DNA of 64,000 nt from Hyposmocoma kahamanoa (lineage: Eukaryota > Arthropoda > Insecta > Lepidoptera > Cosmopterigidae). Numbering within the stretch: the first letter of the stretch is position 1; every line of letters begins with the position of its first letter. Location of the stretch: the NCBI RefSeq assembly GCF_003589595.1, contig NW_020654810.1, forward strand, positions 9,677,240-9,741,239, given 5' to 3'. Below are positions 31,150-42,904 of the stretch, piece by piece. The notes beneath the pieces were generated by a model. That model was not told the origin of the DNA, made no database searches, and worked only from the letters and a program-made list of their open reading frames with translations. The translations under genes and the position numbers were made by a program.

Positions 31150-34100
31150 CTTCTAAAGAGCACAAAAAGAAGGACGTGCTATAGGGAAGAATCTACCAGT
31201 GTACGTGCTGAAATGAGGGGCTCTATGACCTCGCCGGCGAGGACGGTTACAGCGTGAGGAGTTGGATTGAATAGCGATTTGGTTGGCTTTCAAAGTGGCG
31301 AGAGTGATAGGGTCGTCAGAGTCGTTGAGGGCTTCCCTTGGCCGACGGGTCCTACGTACGCGGTGGGGATGTTCCCTGAGGAGGTCGTAGTTGGATGCAG
31401 CCACCGCGAAGGGGTTGGGGTGGGGTAGTGAAGAGCTGACTCGAAGTATTTCCTCGATGCCTGTTTTATAAATTGGGCTATTGTGGGGAGCCGTAAATCT
31501 ATGTGGAGGTTAGCGTTGCGCAGGTACCACGGGGCACCCGTCGCGATGTGCATGAATTTATTTTCGAGAGCCTGCAGGCGGTGTATGAGCGCGGGATTTG
31601 CCTGTGCGAATGCGACACTGGCGAACGTCATGATTGGGCGGATGCAGGCCGTGTACAATCTCACCTTATTACGAAGGGAGAGTTTACTATGCTTGTTGAG
31701 AAGGGGGTGGAGTCGGCTCATTACAAAGTGGGCACGATCACGGACGGTTTTCAGGCGACAGGTGAGGGGTGCAGAAAGCTATTAAAGCACCTTGTTGGAG
31801 ATACCATCACGGCCTGGGGCTTTGCGGGGCTTAAGGTACTTTGTGAGCGATTCTACTTCCTTTGGAGTGACCGGGGGAGAGGAGGGTCGGAGGGCGGGAG
31901 GGTTGCTGTGAGTTCGACTTCTGAGTCCACCTGGAGGAGGTGGGTCGCGTCGACCGGCTCTAAACTGGGGGAGCACAGGACGTCGAGACTGTCGGCTAGG
32001 CGTTCGACCTTTTCCTCGTCGTCAAATGTTGGGGTGCGGTTGGGTTAGTTAAGGGAGGCATTAGAGCAACCGTGCCGGACTTGAGAGAACGGATTAGTTG
32101 CCAGAAGGATTGGTGGGTGAGTTCGAGCTCTTCTAGGAGCTTTTCCCATCCACTTTGACATACCTCGTCCATACGCGTCTTTACGTCACTCAGTAAAGCC
32201 CGCAACGGAAACGGCGGTTTTCATCGGTGGGGTAAGAGTCATAAGCACGAGTGGCTACGTTCTTTTCCATTAGAAGAGCACGCACATCCTCCGGTAGGTT
32301 CCAGTGAGGGTCGTCTGTCGCCGGTGTCAGCCGGGAGCTGTTACAAACGGCGGTTTGTATGTGTTCCTCTTATCACGAACAATTGAGTACGGACGCATAG
32401 CAACATTATAATAAGAACAATTTTATCTGAAGTTTTTTTTGCATTTTAATTTCCAAGGATCCGTTTAATAGTGGCGACCGTGAAGAGATACAACCTACAA
32501 TCGTAACAAACGAAGTATGGATCCATTGAAGCGCAAAAGAATTCAATTCCTGCGAGAATTTACAATACTTGCAAAAAAGTTTGACGATGCACTCGCAACA
32601 ACCTGCAAATTCAGATTTCGAAACACTTTTCACGACACTCAGACATAGCAGAGGTACTTTTCCGTGTAGAGTCGGAAATAACGGATGTCTACTGCAATTC
32701 TGACGAATTCTGTGAGAGAGATTTTACACAGGAGCAGGACAAAGGCTTGGAATACATTGTTGGGCTGAGGTAACAACTAAATATAATAGATTTGCTAAGC
32801 AACCATCAGCTCCTTCTTTAACCAGATAAAATAGTGAAACGTCATTAGTATCGAATCATTTCGGTATCACTACAGTGCATTGTAATTTACACCGAAAGAA
32901 CGTTAAGTTGCCAAAACTAGAACTGCCCAAGTTTGATGGAAACGTAAAGAATTGGATTCAATTTTGGTGTCAGTTCCGAAAAAATTATGAAGATGATGAT
33001 ATCGATAATATTGGCAACTTTCAATACCACTGCAAGCTACGACAGAGAACAGCCCTGCCTACCAACTCGTCATGAGCTACCTCGAAGGCTATTGAGGCGC
33101 TCAAGTCACGTTTTGCTCGTGATGATGTATTAATAGAGACATGTCAGAGACCTACTCAGCTTGGTTTGGTCACAGTTGAAAGGACATAAGTGCAGGCAAT
33201 CGCAGCTCTATGACAATCTACAGAATCACCATCAAGCTTTAGGAGCATTAAACGTTACCGAAGATAAGTTTGCTTTCATTCTGTTTCATTCTGTGTCTAT
33301 GATTGAAAATGCGCTACCAGAAGAATCATTTTGATCTTGGAATCGTATACGGATGAAACGCGAATACATTACCAACGAACTGGTAAATAATTTAAGTAAA
33401 CTTATGAGCTTCCTCAAGGCTGAAGTAGAGTCTGAGGAGTGTATTAGTATGTCTTGGCAAGGGTTCTCCGAGATCACTAGTCCTAGCACTTCATCCATTT
33501 GCCCTCCTACTGCTTGTTTTGCATTTGAAACTAAGAAAATTGCGAAAACTGGTTCTACTAATTCTGTGAATGTGGCACAATGTTTGCGGTGCTATAAAGA
33601 AAGTCACTCAAGTGTAGAATGCCATAAAGCTACTAAAATGTCGCCGAAAGAAAGATCGGAATTTGTAAAATCTAAAAAAGCATGCCAAATTAGTTTAAAA
33701 AAGACGCACATTTCTAAAAAATGCAAAAGCTTTCTGAAGTATTTGTTCTGCAAGAAACGTCATGTCACTTTACTGTGTCAAAATATGCCAGAGAGTAATG
33801 AGACGTCAAATGTTGTTGTCAACTCAAGTCCAACAACAACCTTGTTGCAAACTTTATGCATGAAGCTCGTTTGTGACAACAAGGAGATTTGTGTTCGAGC
33901 ACTCATCGACACAGGAGCTTAACGTTCATATATCAAAAGAGAATCAGCTACTCAACTAGGTTTGAAGCTAACACACATGGAGAACATTATTCACTTCGGC
34001 TATGTCCGAACGAGGGGAGAGGTGAAGGAGGACGGAGCGGTGATCCGAAACTAATCCGTGAACGACCTGGATCGAGTCTAATCTAAGGTTAATGCTACGT

Positions 34101-36250
34101 CTAGGGGTTCGGGGCGGTAATTTACGTTATGCGGATAGTGGGTGGGCTCTAAGGGTACAATTATATCGAAATATATGGATTCGGATAGCGTCATGAGAGT
34201 GTTACCGCGCGGGTTGGTGGTGTTACAATTCCATGCAGTACTTTTGGCGTTAAGAGGGCTTGAAGGTGTTCGCGAATTAGCGATCGGGACGTATCAGGGG
34301 ACAGGAAGGCCGAAATGAGGGTGATCGGTGGGTGGCCGGTGAAGCTAAGCCGACACGCCGGTCGATACCTCGATGTACGTTGTAGGGGGTGTGTTGACAG
34401 GAATGCAGTGAAGTGAACGTTTGTAGTATATAATGGTAGCAAGGGCGTTGGCGCGAGGGATTACCCACGGCGATTAGGGTGATAGTGGAGCTACGTGAGC
34501 AGGGTAGATGGCCGGGAAGTCGCGGATGAACTTAAGGGGCTGCGGTTGTGCTCTAGCCTTCTGATGGGCCGCAGTGCGCGCCGCCACCTTGTGGTTGGAG
34601 AGGGGGGCCTTAGCACAGCCGCGATAGTTCGCGGTGTGGGACTCTCCGTATAGAACACACCGAGGAGGCGCAGTGCACTAGGACCTATGTTTAGCCCTAG
34701 GGCAGGCTGAGGTCGCGTGGTTTTCTGCGCATTTTACGCAGCGGGTTTGCGAGCGGCAATTACGGGCCGCGTGATCGTGGAGTTGGCAGTTGTGGCACTG
34801 CCCGGGCATGCCACGTTTGCGCGGAGGCTCAACGGTTAGGCCGGTGAATTGGCAACAGGTAGTCAGGTTGAAGACCTTACCTTCGAGTGTAAGGGGGAGG
34901 ATGGCGAGCACCATGTCGTATGGTTCACGGGACCGGCTTTTAAACATTTGGTGGACCTCATGTATGGGGAGGTTCTGTGATTTGAGTTCCGCGGCGATGA
35001 CTTCTGTATCTACTCCTTCGGGAGCCCACGGATAACGACGTGGAGGACGCGTTCATCGGGAAGCGCGTAAGTGTAGTAGTCTACACTCATATCATTCAGA
35101 AGACGGGTAAGTCAGCAGGGTAAGGGATAGTCCGATGACGACTGGACCTTAACGTTAATGCCAAGCTCGGACGCTTGGCTTTGAGAAAATTTACATCGAG
35201 TTGGTTACAGCGGCTCGAAATTTCGCTCCAACGGGCCTTTGTGCGAATGACTATTAGCGGGGGAGCTGGTTCGGGGGCTTTAGGTATCGGCGCGGGGGCG
35301 GGTGGCTGCTTGGGAGTGCGGGTATGGTGGTCTGTCCTGCGCGAAGGACGGGCGGGAGCTTGCCTCTTGGGCTTTTATTGCCTTAGGGGCAGGGGAGTCT
35401 GACTTTTTGGTAGCGCGCGAGAGCGCTTGCCCTTTTTTCCCTTAACGAGGGAGTAGCACGCGGCGGTAGTACGAGGCGTGCTGGGGACATAACGATCAGG
35501 CGACGGGGGGCGGGGTGCTCGTAGGCAGCCAAGCCGGGGAACGCGGATAACGCGGCGTTGCGAACATTCTCGTTTGAGAGGACCCATCGCAGAAGTTGCG
35601 ACGGGTCGAATGCGGGGGCGGGAAGGGCCATACTATATTCGGCCAACCAGGCCGGGTCCTATCATTATAGCCCCCTAGGGGGGCTCTACTGGGGGCTTAG
35701 CTATGAGTACCTCTTCGATATGTGTCCCTCAAGAAGAAAAAACGCAAGAAACTCGGGGGCAGTCGTGTCTAAAATGGCACGTGTTAAATCTCGAGGGGGG
35801 CAGGGGGGGATTCGCGAGAACATAGGCGGACTCTCCGTGAGAGAGCCTCCGGCTTCGTTGGCACCGTTAGGTATCCACCGGAAAGCGAACCGAGATGCGA
35901 AACACTCCATGTAACTTACACACAATCTATGAAACTTAGAGTTGGCGTTCTGAAAACAACACACGACTAAGCTGGAAGGGAAAAAAGGGAATTAGTAAAT
36001 GTCGATAAAACGAATACGGAAGACAAAGTAAGTGAAGAAATGAAGAAGACGAAAAGAACACATGCGACCAGGACGGACAAAAGGCGGGGCACGACCGGGC
36101 GAGCGGTCGGACGAGCTGAGCGGAGTGGGATGAGTGACAGTGATCGAGTGTCGTGACCGTGTGCGCTGTCGGAGAGTGGGTCGCAGAAGGAGAGCTATGG
36201 CTCTCCAGCTGCCGACATAGGCGGGTAACGGGAGGCGGAAAAAAAAATGT
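31150..36250 (-). mobile_element. Decayed jockey-type LINE with a nested insertion
   Basis: The minus strand carries both ORFs of a jockey-like element in pieces. ORF1: a start at 35646 (MAEYSMALPAPAFDPSQLLR) and a gag-type zinc-knuckle block CHNCQLHDHAARNC..CVKCAENHATSAC at about 34830-34690. ORF2 begins with endonuclease-like text (FTGHPPITLISAFLSPDTSR, about 34360-34280). After the nested BEL/Pao insert, WNLPEDVRALLMEKN and LKPRKAPGRDGISNKVL (end of RT motif 1) appear. Within about 70 bp comes the RT thumb (LSLRNKVRLYTACIRPIMTF). The palm with its YADD box is therefore absent. Frameshifts and stops are numerous; the copy is dead. The 5' boundary, near 36250, is approximate. The block is GC-rich relative to its flanks. 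Confidence 0.85.
32400..34005 (+). mobile_element. BEL/Pao LTR-retrotransposon 5' fragment
   Basis: Inserted on the plus strand inside the jockey element. A primer-binding-site-like GTGGCGACCGTGAAGAG lies near 32470 and a gag start at 32516 (MDPLKRKRIQFLREFTILAK). Pao-type gag blocks follow: LPKLELPKFDGNVKNWIQFW (about 32905), then CLRCYKESHSSVEC and CKSFLKYLFCKKRHVTLLC zinc-knuckle-like text, and an aspartic-protease start RALIDTGA near 33895, continuing YIKRESATQLGLKL. Frameshifts break gag between about 33070 and 33350, and a stop follows LIDTGA. No pol core or 3' LTR is present. Confidence 0.82.
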
Positions 36251-37689
36251 CAGCAAGGCATGGAGAGCAGTATCTTGGGAGTATAACCATAGTATATGAG
36301 AGCAAGTAGGGCAACTCCTGCCTGTACGGCATGTGAATACGAGCTTCGCTCTGAGTGTAGGGCTGTCATATTATTATTTTAGTAAAAACTAAGGTGTTCA
36401 ACACAAATTCTCGTGCTGTACTGGTAATGGTTACTTAACCATTGTTAAATGCAGTATATACTTACGTATTTATATTTTTGTGCCATCATCGCGGATTAGT
36501 ATCTGGATTGTGGAATATGATTATGAAATAGTAATGAAATTCTGAATAATTCTGAATTTGACACACTCTTGTTGAAAGTATCACAAACACAACAATAAAC
36601 TCGTCTACTATTTGATGACATTTCTTAAACACCAAGAGACCGCTTCAACGACCCGCGCCAAGCAACGCGAGTGCACCACGAGATTATGCGAATGTGTGTG
36701 TCCGTACGTACAAGGCGAGCGGCGAGCATGCACACATACAAGCTGCATTGTTACGTTTGTATGGAGTATAGAGTTACCATACTTGTCATAATATACTATA
36801 GTAAAACTGTCACACCGTGTACGAAACAGTATACTGCGCTCCAAAACACAAATCGTTGATGTTGGTCAAAAAGCCATAACCCTGAAATGGAACCGGATAC
36901 ATCTGCCGCGTGTAAAGATTCCACCAAACTTAAGACAGGGACGTGGAAGACCCAGAAGGAGAGAGCGTGACGAGATTAATGCTTACATGAGATCTTGATC
37001 CAGGAGAAAGGGAAGAGAGGCTTTTGCCCTGTATTGAGAAAGTAACTAATGAAAAATTTAAAATGAAATAATTGTCAAACCAACTCACAATATTTAAACT
37101 GCCTGCCTATTGTTCTTTTATACAGTGTCTCTTGAAACAAGATTTTCCGATATTTTTGTTAAAGCTATCGATTCACCATTATCGTTATTAAAAGGTTGTA
37201 ATAAGATTTGAATATGTAGCTAAGAGAAAAGAGCTACGTCTCACCATTTTCGAATTAGAATGTTCTAGGTAAGATTTCAGATTCATTTTTCAGGATTCCG
37301 TAGTCAAACTAGGTACTCTTGTACTTTCGACGTGTCTGTCTGTTCGTCCATTCGTCTGCTTGTCCTATACATGCGTGAAATCAGAAATCAGTTTGTTTAG
37401 ATAGTAATTATACTAAATTACGCAACCCTATAATGGCGTGTCTGACGCGCTACCGGTGGGATTTTTATTTACTTTAAAAGGTTTCAGTATTATTGAATAT
37501 CCAAAGAAAGACCACACTGTTCGTTCGAGTTGTATGAACAAAATTGCTGCTGTGAAATCACTTGCCTACATTCCGATGTAGCTACTGTATGCTATGTCAA
37601 TGGTTTGCGTAAGGTGCAAAACTTCAATATTGCCATGAATAATCGTATTAATCGTAAAGTAAATGTTTTAAAGTTATCATATCATTGTA
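36251..37689. other. Mostly unassigned; weak LINE trace
   Basis: No supported gene. Around 36930-37010 a frame reads GRGRPRRRERDEINAYMRS, which resembles the extreme C-terminus of some LINE proteins; this is suggestive only. The remainder shows nothing recognisable. Confidence 0.3.
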
Positions 37690-37755
37690 AGCTACTTTTT
37701 TCAAACAAACCAACGTTTCGGGCCTTTCACAGGTGTCATGGTCACGGTTGACTCA
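37690..37755. repeat. Repeat B fragment
   Basis: TTCAAACAAACCAACGTTTC and GTGTCATGGTCACGGTTGAC match the middle of the palindromic repeat at 19810-19972, in the opposite orientation. Confidence 0.6.
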
Positions 37756-38124
37756 ACTCTATAAAATACGTAAATGGTAAATTTTTATTCTTTATTTTAT
37801 ATTTGAAAAAGGGTACAATTATTAATGTTACTAGGGTGGCTTCATTCACAGCCTATGCATGCCCTCATCAAGAGGACCATTAGCTGATCTATTGTGATTG
37901 CTACTAATTAAAGTTCATAACTAAGATTAACAGCATTAAAGAAAAGAACTTTTCCCCGGCTTCGATAGTTTTGATGTTCTCTGGTTGTGAACTGTGCCTT
38001 CCCAGTATTTTCTTAGGTTACATTTAGTTCTACTATTGGAAACATTACGAATCACAATAAAACACCGACAATAGAATACACACTTAGTTGATTCGTAAGG
38101 CCTACATATTATGGTATGTTAACA

Positions 38125-38302
38125 TCAAAAGCCGCGCGGTCGCAGCGCGGCGGCGGAGCTCTATACAACACGTACAAATACTGGGTCGCGGACGCGCGAA
38201 CTGAACGTAGGCGGGGATCTGTCGCTGGCGCACGCCGCGGTGCGCATGCGTAGTGAGTGTATCATGGTTCGTGGAGTGGCTGCGCGCAAACGTGTCCTTA
38301 TA
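38125..38302. promoter_or_regulatory. CpG-rich island, possible promoter or first exon
   Basis: A sharply GC- and CpG-rich patch (AGCCGCGCGGTCGCAGCGCG, CACGCCGCGGTGCGCATGCG) in AT-rich sequence. An ATG at 38263 starts MVRGVAARKRVLILQNC and runs into a donor-like CTGTAG/GTATAT. It could be a 5' exon of a gene continuing outside the window, or a transposon interior. No homology recognised. Confidence 0.3.
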
Positions 38303-38344
38303 CTACAAAACTGTAGGTATATACATATCGAGTTTTTAGCTTCT

Positions 38345-38472
38345 CGCGATTGTTACACATAGGAAATGAAACTATTTTTCGGATCTAAGTCGCGTATATT
38401 TTGTTTTTTCAAACAAATTAACGTTTTGGGTCCTTTATAGTTCTCATGGTTACGGCTGTATATGTAATATAA
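38345..38472. repeat. Repeat B partial copy at the mariner border
   Basis: CGCGATTGTTACACATAGGA, GAAACTATTTTTCGGAT and CATGGTTACGGCTGTA match repeat B at 19810. It ends just before the mariner's left TA site and is not obviously resumed on the right side. Confidence 0.65.
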
Positions 38473-38474
38473 TA

Positions 38475-39755
38475 GGGGTTAAAGTATGAAATTGCCGATT
38501 TGTACTGAAAATCTAAATTGTTTATTTTTTAAATTTTTAACAAATTTATTTAATCAAAATAGTTGCCATTATTATCTATACATTGCTGCCATCTAATGGG
38601 AAGGTTATTAATGCCTTTGCGATAGAACTCCGACGATCTAGACTGCACAAACTGTGTGAAAGCATTTTGTACTGCCTCCTGGGAAGAAAACTTCTTGTCA
38701 CGTAGATAATTGTCCAAATCACGAAAAAAATGGTAGTCCGTTGGAGCAAGGTCTGGTGAATACGGAGGATGACGAATGGTTTCTAACTGCAGTTCCTGAA
38801 GGGTCAAAATGGTTTCTCGTGCTGTGTGAGGTCTCGCGTTGTCGTGGAGCAATAATGGTGAAGATCGATTCATGAGTCGGGGCTGTTTTACTGCTAGTTT
38901 TGTCAACATGGTTCGGAGTTCGGCACAATAGACATCTGCCGTTATTGCTTGACCAGATCGGAGAAAACTATAGTGAATAACACCATGCTGAGACCACCAA
39001 ACAGTTACCATTACCTTTTTATTGGTAAGTTTTGCTTTAGGACACTGTTGTGGCATTTGACCTGGGGTCAGCCATTGCATTTTTCTTTTCCGGTTATCAT
39101 AAAGAATCCACTTTTCATCACATGTTACAATTCGATCCAATATTCCTTCATTTCTGTACCGGTTCAACAAGGCAACACAAGTTTCAACACGCGTTTCTTT
39201 CTGCAGATCAGTCAAATCATGAGGCACCCATTTTTCGTATTTTTTTATTTTATTGATTTGACGCAAGTGAGTCAATATTGTGGGTAAGGTAACGTTAAAC
39301 CATGCCGCTAATTCCTGGGTAGTTTGACTAGGATCGGCTTCCACTATCTCTCTTAATTCATCGTTATTCACCTGTGTGGGCGGTCTTCCTCGTGGCTCGT
39401 TCTTTAAGTCGAAATTTCCATCACGAAAGCGTTTAAACCAAAATCGCACGGTGCGTTCATTAGTAGACCCCTCTCCAAACGCAGCATTGATATTGCGGGC
39501 TGTTTCTGCCGCGTTAGTTCCGCGTCGGAACTCGTATTCAAAAATCACTCGAATTTTCGCAGTATCCATCTTTCTTGTCTAAATTGAATAACAAAAACAA
39601 TTGAAAGTCGATATTCAAATGTTTCAAATTTTAAAAAAAAAAAGATCACAGAAACCATTTGAAGAAAGTTTCATTCGAAAACCTCAAACCATGAAGATTC
39701 TATGAAAATTCAAAGAACCTATTGCAATAAAACGGCAATTTCATACTTTAACCCC
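38475..39755 (-). mobile_element. Complete mariner transposon, 1281 bp
   Basis: Terminal inverted repeats begin GGGGTTAAAGTATGAAATTG and match over about 24 bp at both ends. TA target duplications flank the element (38473-38474 and 39756-39757). It contains one uninterrupted transposase gene on the minus strand. Length and layout are those of an autonomous mariner. Confidence 0.95.
38550..39569 (-). CDS. Mariner transposase, apparently intact
   Basis: A 339-residue DDE/D transposase that cuts and rejoins mariner ends at TA sites. The N-terminal part (residues 1-110) shows the helix-turn-helix DNA-binding region (HTH pair with GRPPTQ linker). WVPHDL is at 114-119. The catalytic aspartates are D151 (TCDEKW), D243 (HDNARPH) and D278 (YSPDLAPTDYHFF), giving the mariner D,D34D spacing. 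No stop or frameshift is present and the length is typical, so the enzyme could be functional. It sits within matched inverted repeats, and the start at 39569 lies 186 bp inside the right end. Such coding integrity contrasts with every other transposon in the window and indicates a recent arrival. Confidence 0.95.
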   Translation of the reverse strand: MDTAKIRVIFEYEFRRGTNAAETARNINAAFGEGSTNERTVRFWFKRFRDGNFDLKNEPRGRPPTQVNNDELREIVEADPSQTTQELAAWFNVTLPTILTHLRQINKIKKYEKWVPHDLTDLQKETRVETCVALLNRYRNEGILDRIVTCDEKWILYDNRKRKMQWLTPGQMPQQCPKAKLTNKKVMVTVWWSQHGVIHYSFLRSGQAITADVYCAELRTMLTKLAVKQPRLMNRSSPLLLHDNARPHTARETILTLQELQLETIRHPPYSPDLAPTDYHFFRDLDNYLRDKKFSSQEAVQNAFTQFVQSRSSEFYRKGINNLPIRWQQCIDNNGNYFD

Positions 39756-39757
39756 TA

Positions 39758-41079
39758 ATATTGACTGCAGGATCCAAACGAGTCTTAATTGAACAAAAGG
39801 TTATGTACTGACAGTATGATAAAAACTTCTTAAAGAAAGCAATTACTATTTAACAAAAATTTACGAAATATTGATCTTCCAACATTTTCTTTTAATTTTC
39901 ATTTATTGGTTAATAACCAATAAATAATAAAATAAATATATGTGTAATAACCTCGTCTGGTACGGTGTTTAATATGATCCTTTACGGAGTAGACAAAACG
40001 GAGATGGCAAGACGTCTACGTTCGTGTATAATAAGCTGGGCATTTAATTCCCAGAAGTACGTAGGACTTAAGTCAGTTGTTGGTTGTATTCGTTAAATAC
40101 CAACCAACCTTGGTTATACATAATATGGTCTTTAGAATTACTTGAACGCACGTTTTGTACATTCCCGCGGAACAGACTGTAAGCGAATTTTTGTATCAAT
40201 ATTATACATAGCACAAGGAACTCTATGTCAATTGTGTAACGTACAAACTAGATACGATACGGTAGCTGCGGCAATTTCCAAGACTGCGCGAGAATTCTCG
40301 CGCAATTCTCCGATAGACTAGCTTCTATTTCCTTCCTAGGCAATGTAAATTGAGCCTTATAAGGAACTTCAGTTGAAAAGTTTTGCCAAGGTTTCATTGT
40401 AAGTTGCTGTTAACCACGCAAGTTCAGTTGAATAGCGTTTATGGCCGCTTAGAAGTTACTAAGGACATTTAACTATGTATCTACTTTTAGCTTATTACAT
40501 CATAGCCCCAGGTGCCGTTATCAGGCGTCCGGATAAAGCAGGACAAAGTTAGGCTTTTTGGATGCGTGTTCAAAGCAAACGTGTCCGGCTTGTTTGGCTT
40601 TTGTTAGGTTTTGTATTATTATTATTTGACCAAATTTTGCTTAATTTTGATTTTGAAGGATAGCTATGCAATAATGCCCACTGATCGCGCCTCCGCCCCG
40701 GCGGAAACGTCTCGCGTGTGAATCAGCCCCTGCACGTGCATACGCCGCTGTAGCCGCTTCTACTAACCGACCCGCCACTTCACAACTCGAGCAGCGACAA
40801 TCAGCTAAGAGCAAAACCAATCGCCGTGTACCTGTCTCTGAAGTTGCAAAACCACAGAGGCAGACGGACTAATGTGACGAGGACTGCTTCACAAAGGTGG
40901 TGATGCCGTAAGCTGCTTGGCACAGCACCGACAGGATCGAACTTTCTGCTGGGTCCGGCCATTCCGACGACGCTGCTGCATGTGTTGCGACTACATTACT
41001 CCAAGAAGTCTGAGGAGATAGTGGAGTACACCAGGCTCAAAGCTAAATACACCTTGAGGGCCGAGCGTTCGACAAAGTC
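39758..41079. other. Intergenic with an unassigned GC-rich block
   Basis: Mostly AT-rich and empty. About 40670-41075 is GC-rich and coding-like in short pieces (for example EEIVEYTRLKAKYTLRAERS on the plus strand), broken by stops. It may be a retroelement gag remnant, but no diagnostic motif is present. Confidence 0.35.
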
Positions 41080-41190
41080 CATAATAATTGCAGTGCATCG
41101 CAAAGATCTGAGGGGCGCTGCCACTGCATCTTGAGACATAAGTTGACTTGACACGTCCCATGTGTCTGTAATTTCATGAACGAACTGCAG
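41080..41190 (+). repeat. Repeat A fragment
   Basis: CGCAAAGATCTGAGGGGCGC, GAGACATAAGTTGAC and GTGTCTGTAATTTCATGAAC match the centre of repeat A. Confidence 0.7.
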
Positions 41191-42904
41191 CGCTTCTATA
41201 TGCGTCTAATTTGAAGGCGCTCTTAGTCGTTTATATGAGAACGTATCGAAGGAATGACGACACAAGTGTTGTCTGCCAAGTCCACTTTAGCTCAATCGAA
41301 GCATATGGTTTTACAAAGATCGATCGATCGATTTGAAAAATCGATTTGTTTCGCGATGTGGTGTATTTAGTATACGTAGACAGAATAGACGTAACAATTT
41401 CGATGGTAATTGGACACACTTTAATTTGGTTTCTGTTTAAAGCTTTGACATCCGGTTGACATATCAGAGACGTGGTGGTGACTGTTTTGTAAATGGAAAT
41501 GCTGTCGATCGGTTTAAATAGCAACAAATACGTTTCAGACGTTGATTAATGTTCCTCCGTTATGAGACCAATTTGTAATCAATCACTCACATTTATACAG
41601 CACAATGGTAAAAACAGATCCGACGTATAAAAATGACCCTTTTTGTGAGTGACATATACGACATATTTCTGGCTTTAAGGTATTCATCACATTTTACTGG
41701 TTGTTGTCAAGAGATTAAAGATAAAGGTGTCCCTATTACTTATAGAATATTTGCAATAAAGAACACCGGAGCTTGGGTTAGAATTATTCAAAATAGCAAT
41801 ACGTCAACTAAATGGATACAAAAATATAGAAAGCGTACAGTCGGTATTACATACTTTAATACGCCTTCTTTATATTAGCTACAGAGCTTTATTAGTTATT
41901 CACTAATCTGTGTCTTACTTAACTAAAGATGTAGACTTATACATATATCTTCTGCTAAACCTGCAAATATTCTTGTTCTACATTTGATTTCTAAAGTTTG
42001 TTTTGCCCTAGTCCAGTTTTCATGATCAGTCTATTTGTCCAAAGGGTTCACCTTTAAGTACACATTTAAATACATATGGTATTTAATATAATGGCTTAAA
42101 ATAGACAAAAAAGTGACATTTCGTCGTCGCAAACTAACAAAACTGAAAAGCTTGAGACCAGTCAGATCACCTGTATGAATTTGCTAAAAACAATTAATTA
42201 TCTTCATTAAAGTAGGTTTGGTTCATTTTCATATACGTAATAAAAAAACGCACAAACATAGGAATTAAAAGAGAGAACGGATTTTGAATAGAAGGTTGAA
42301 ACCTTCTATTCAAAATAAAAAAATATAGGTGAACCTATAGTATAAGAAATGATTAAGAATGGGCACTATTCTAGGATCCAAAATCAATAAATAAAATATT
42401 GCGATAAAGAATACTTTTATAATTTTAATTTATCACAACTAATTAAAACTTTTAAAGGATTTCAGTTTAACGGAAATTTTTAATTATGTCTATCAGACTT
42501 CTTTTGAATTTTGAAATAAATTAAATATTATTCAGAAAATTGATGACTACTGAACATTAAATCACGTTGGCTCTGTTGTGTATACGATTAATTATAGTGC
42601 CTAGACTGACTGGGAAAGTAAACCGATGGTAAAAATAGACGAAACTAAAATGCATTGTTTGGTAAAATAGACGCTTAGTGAACGTGGATGAATCTGGAGG
42701 AAAGAGAATCGATTAAGAAAGAATATTTGATGGTTCCGAAGGGGCTCGACAAGCCCACACTCTGTCATCATAATGTACGTGCAATAAATAGTTTGAAGGA
42801 GGAAATTGTTCTATCGGTAGAATTATTCTGTGTACTTAAACTTCTACACATGTAGCTTGTGGGCCAAGTGTAGGTACTCCATTTTATCTTAAATTTTACC
42901 TTAC
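41191..42904. other. Intergenic with one perfect hairpin
   Basis: AT-rich. An 81-codon open frame at 41633 has no recognisable motif and is not called. A perfect hairpin with 17-bp arms and a 2-base loop (ATTTTGAATAGAAGGTT and complement) spans 42281-42316. Confidence 0.4.

Noticed and set aside
31503..32048. 181-codon plus-strand frame
   Set aside because: Antisense of the jockey reverse transcriptase fragments.
41633..41878. 81-codon plus-strand frame as a gene
   Set aside because: No recognisable domain or supporting signals.
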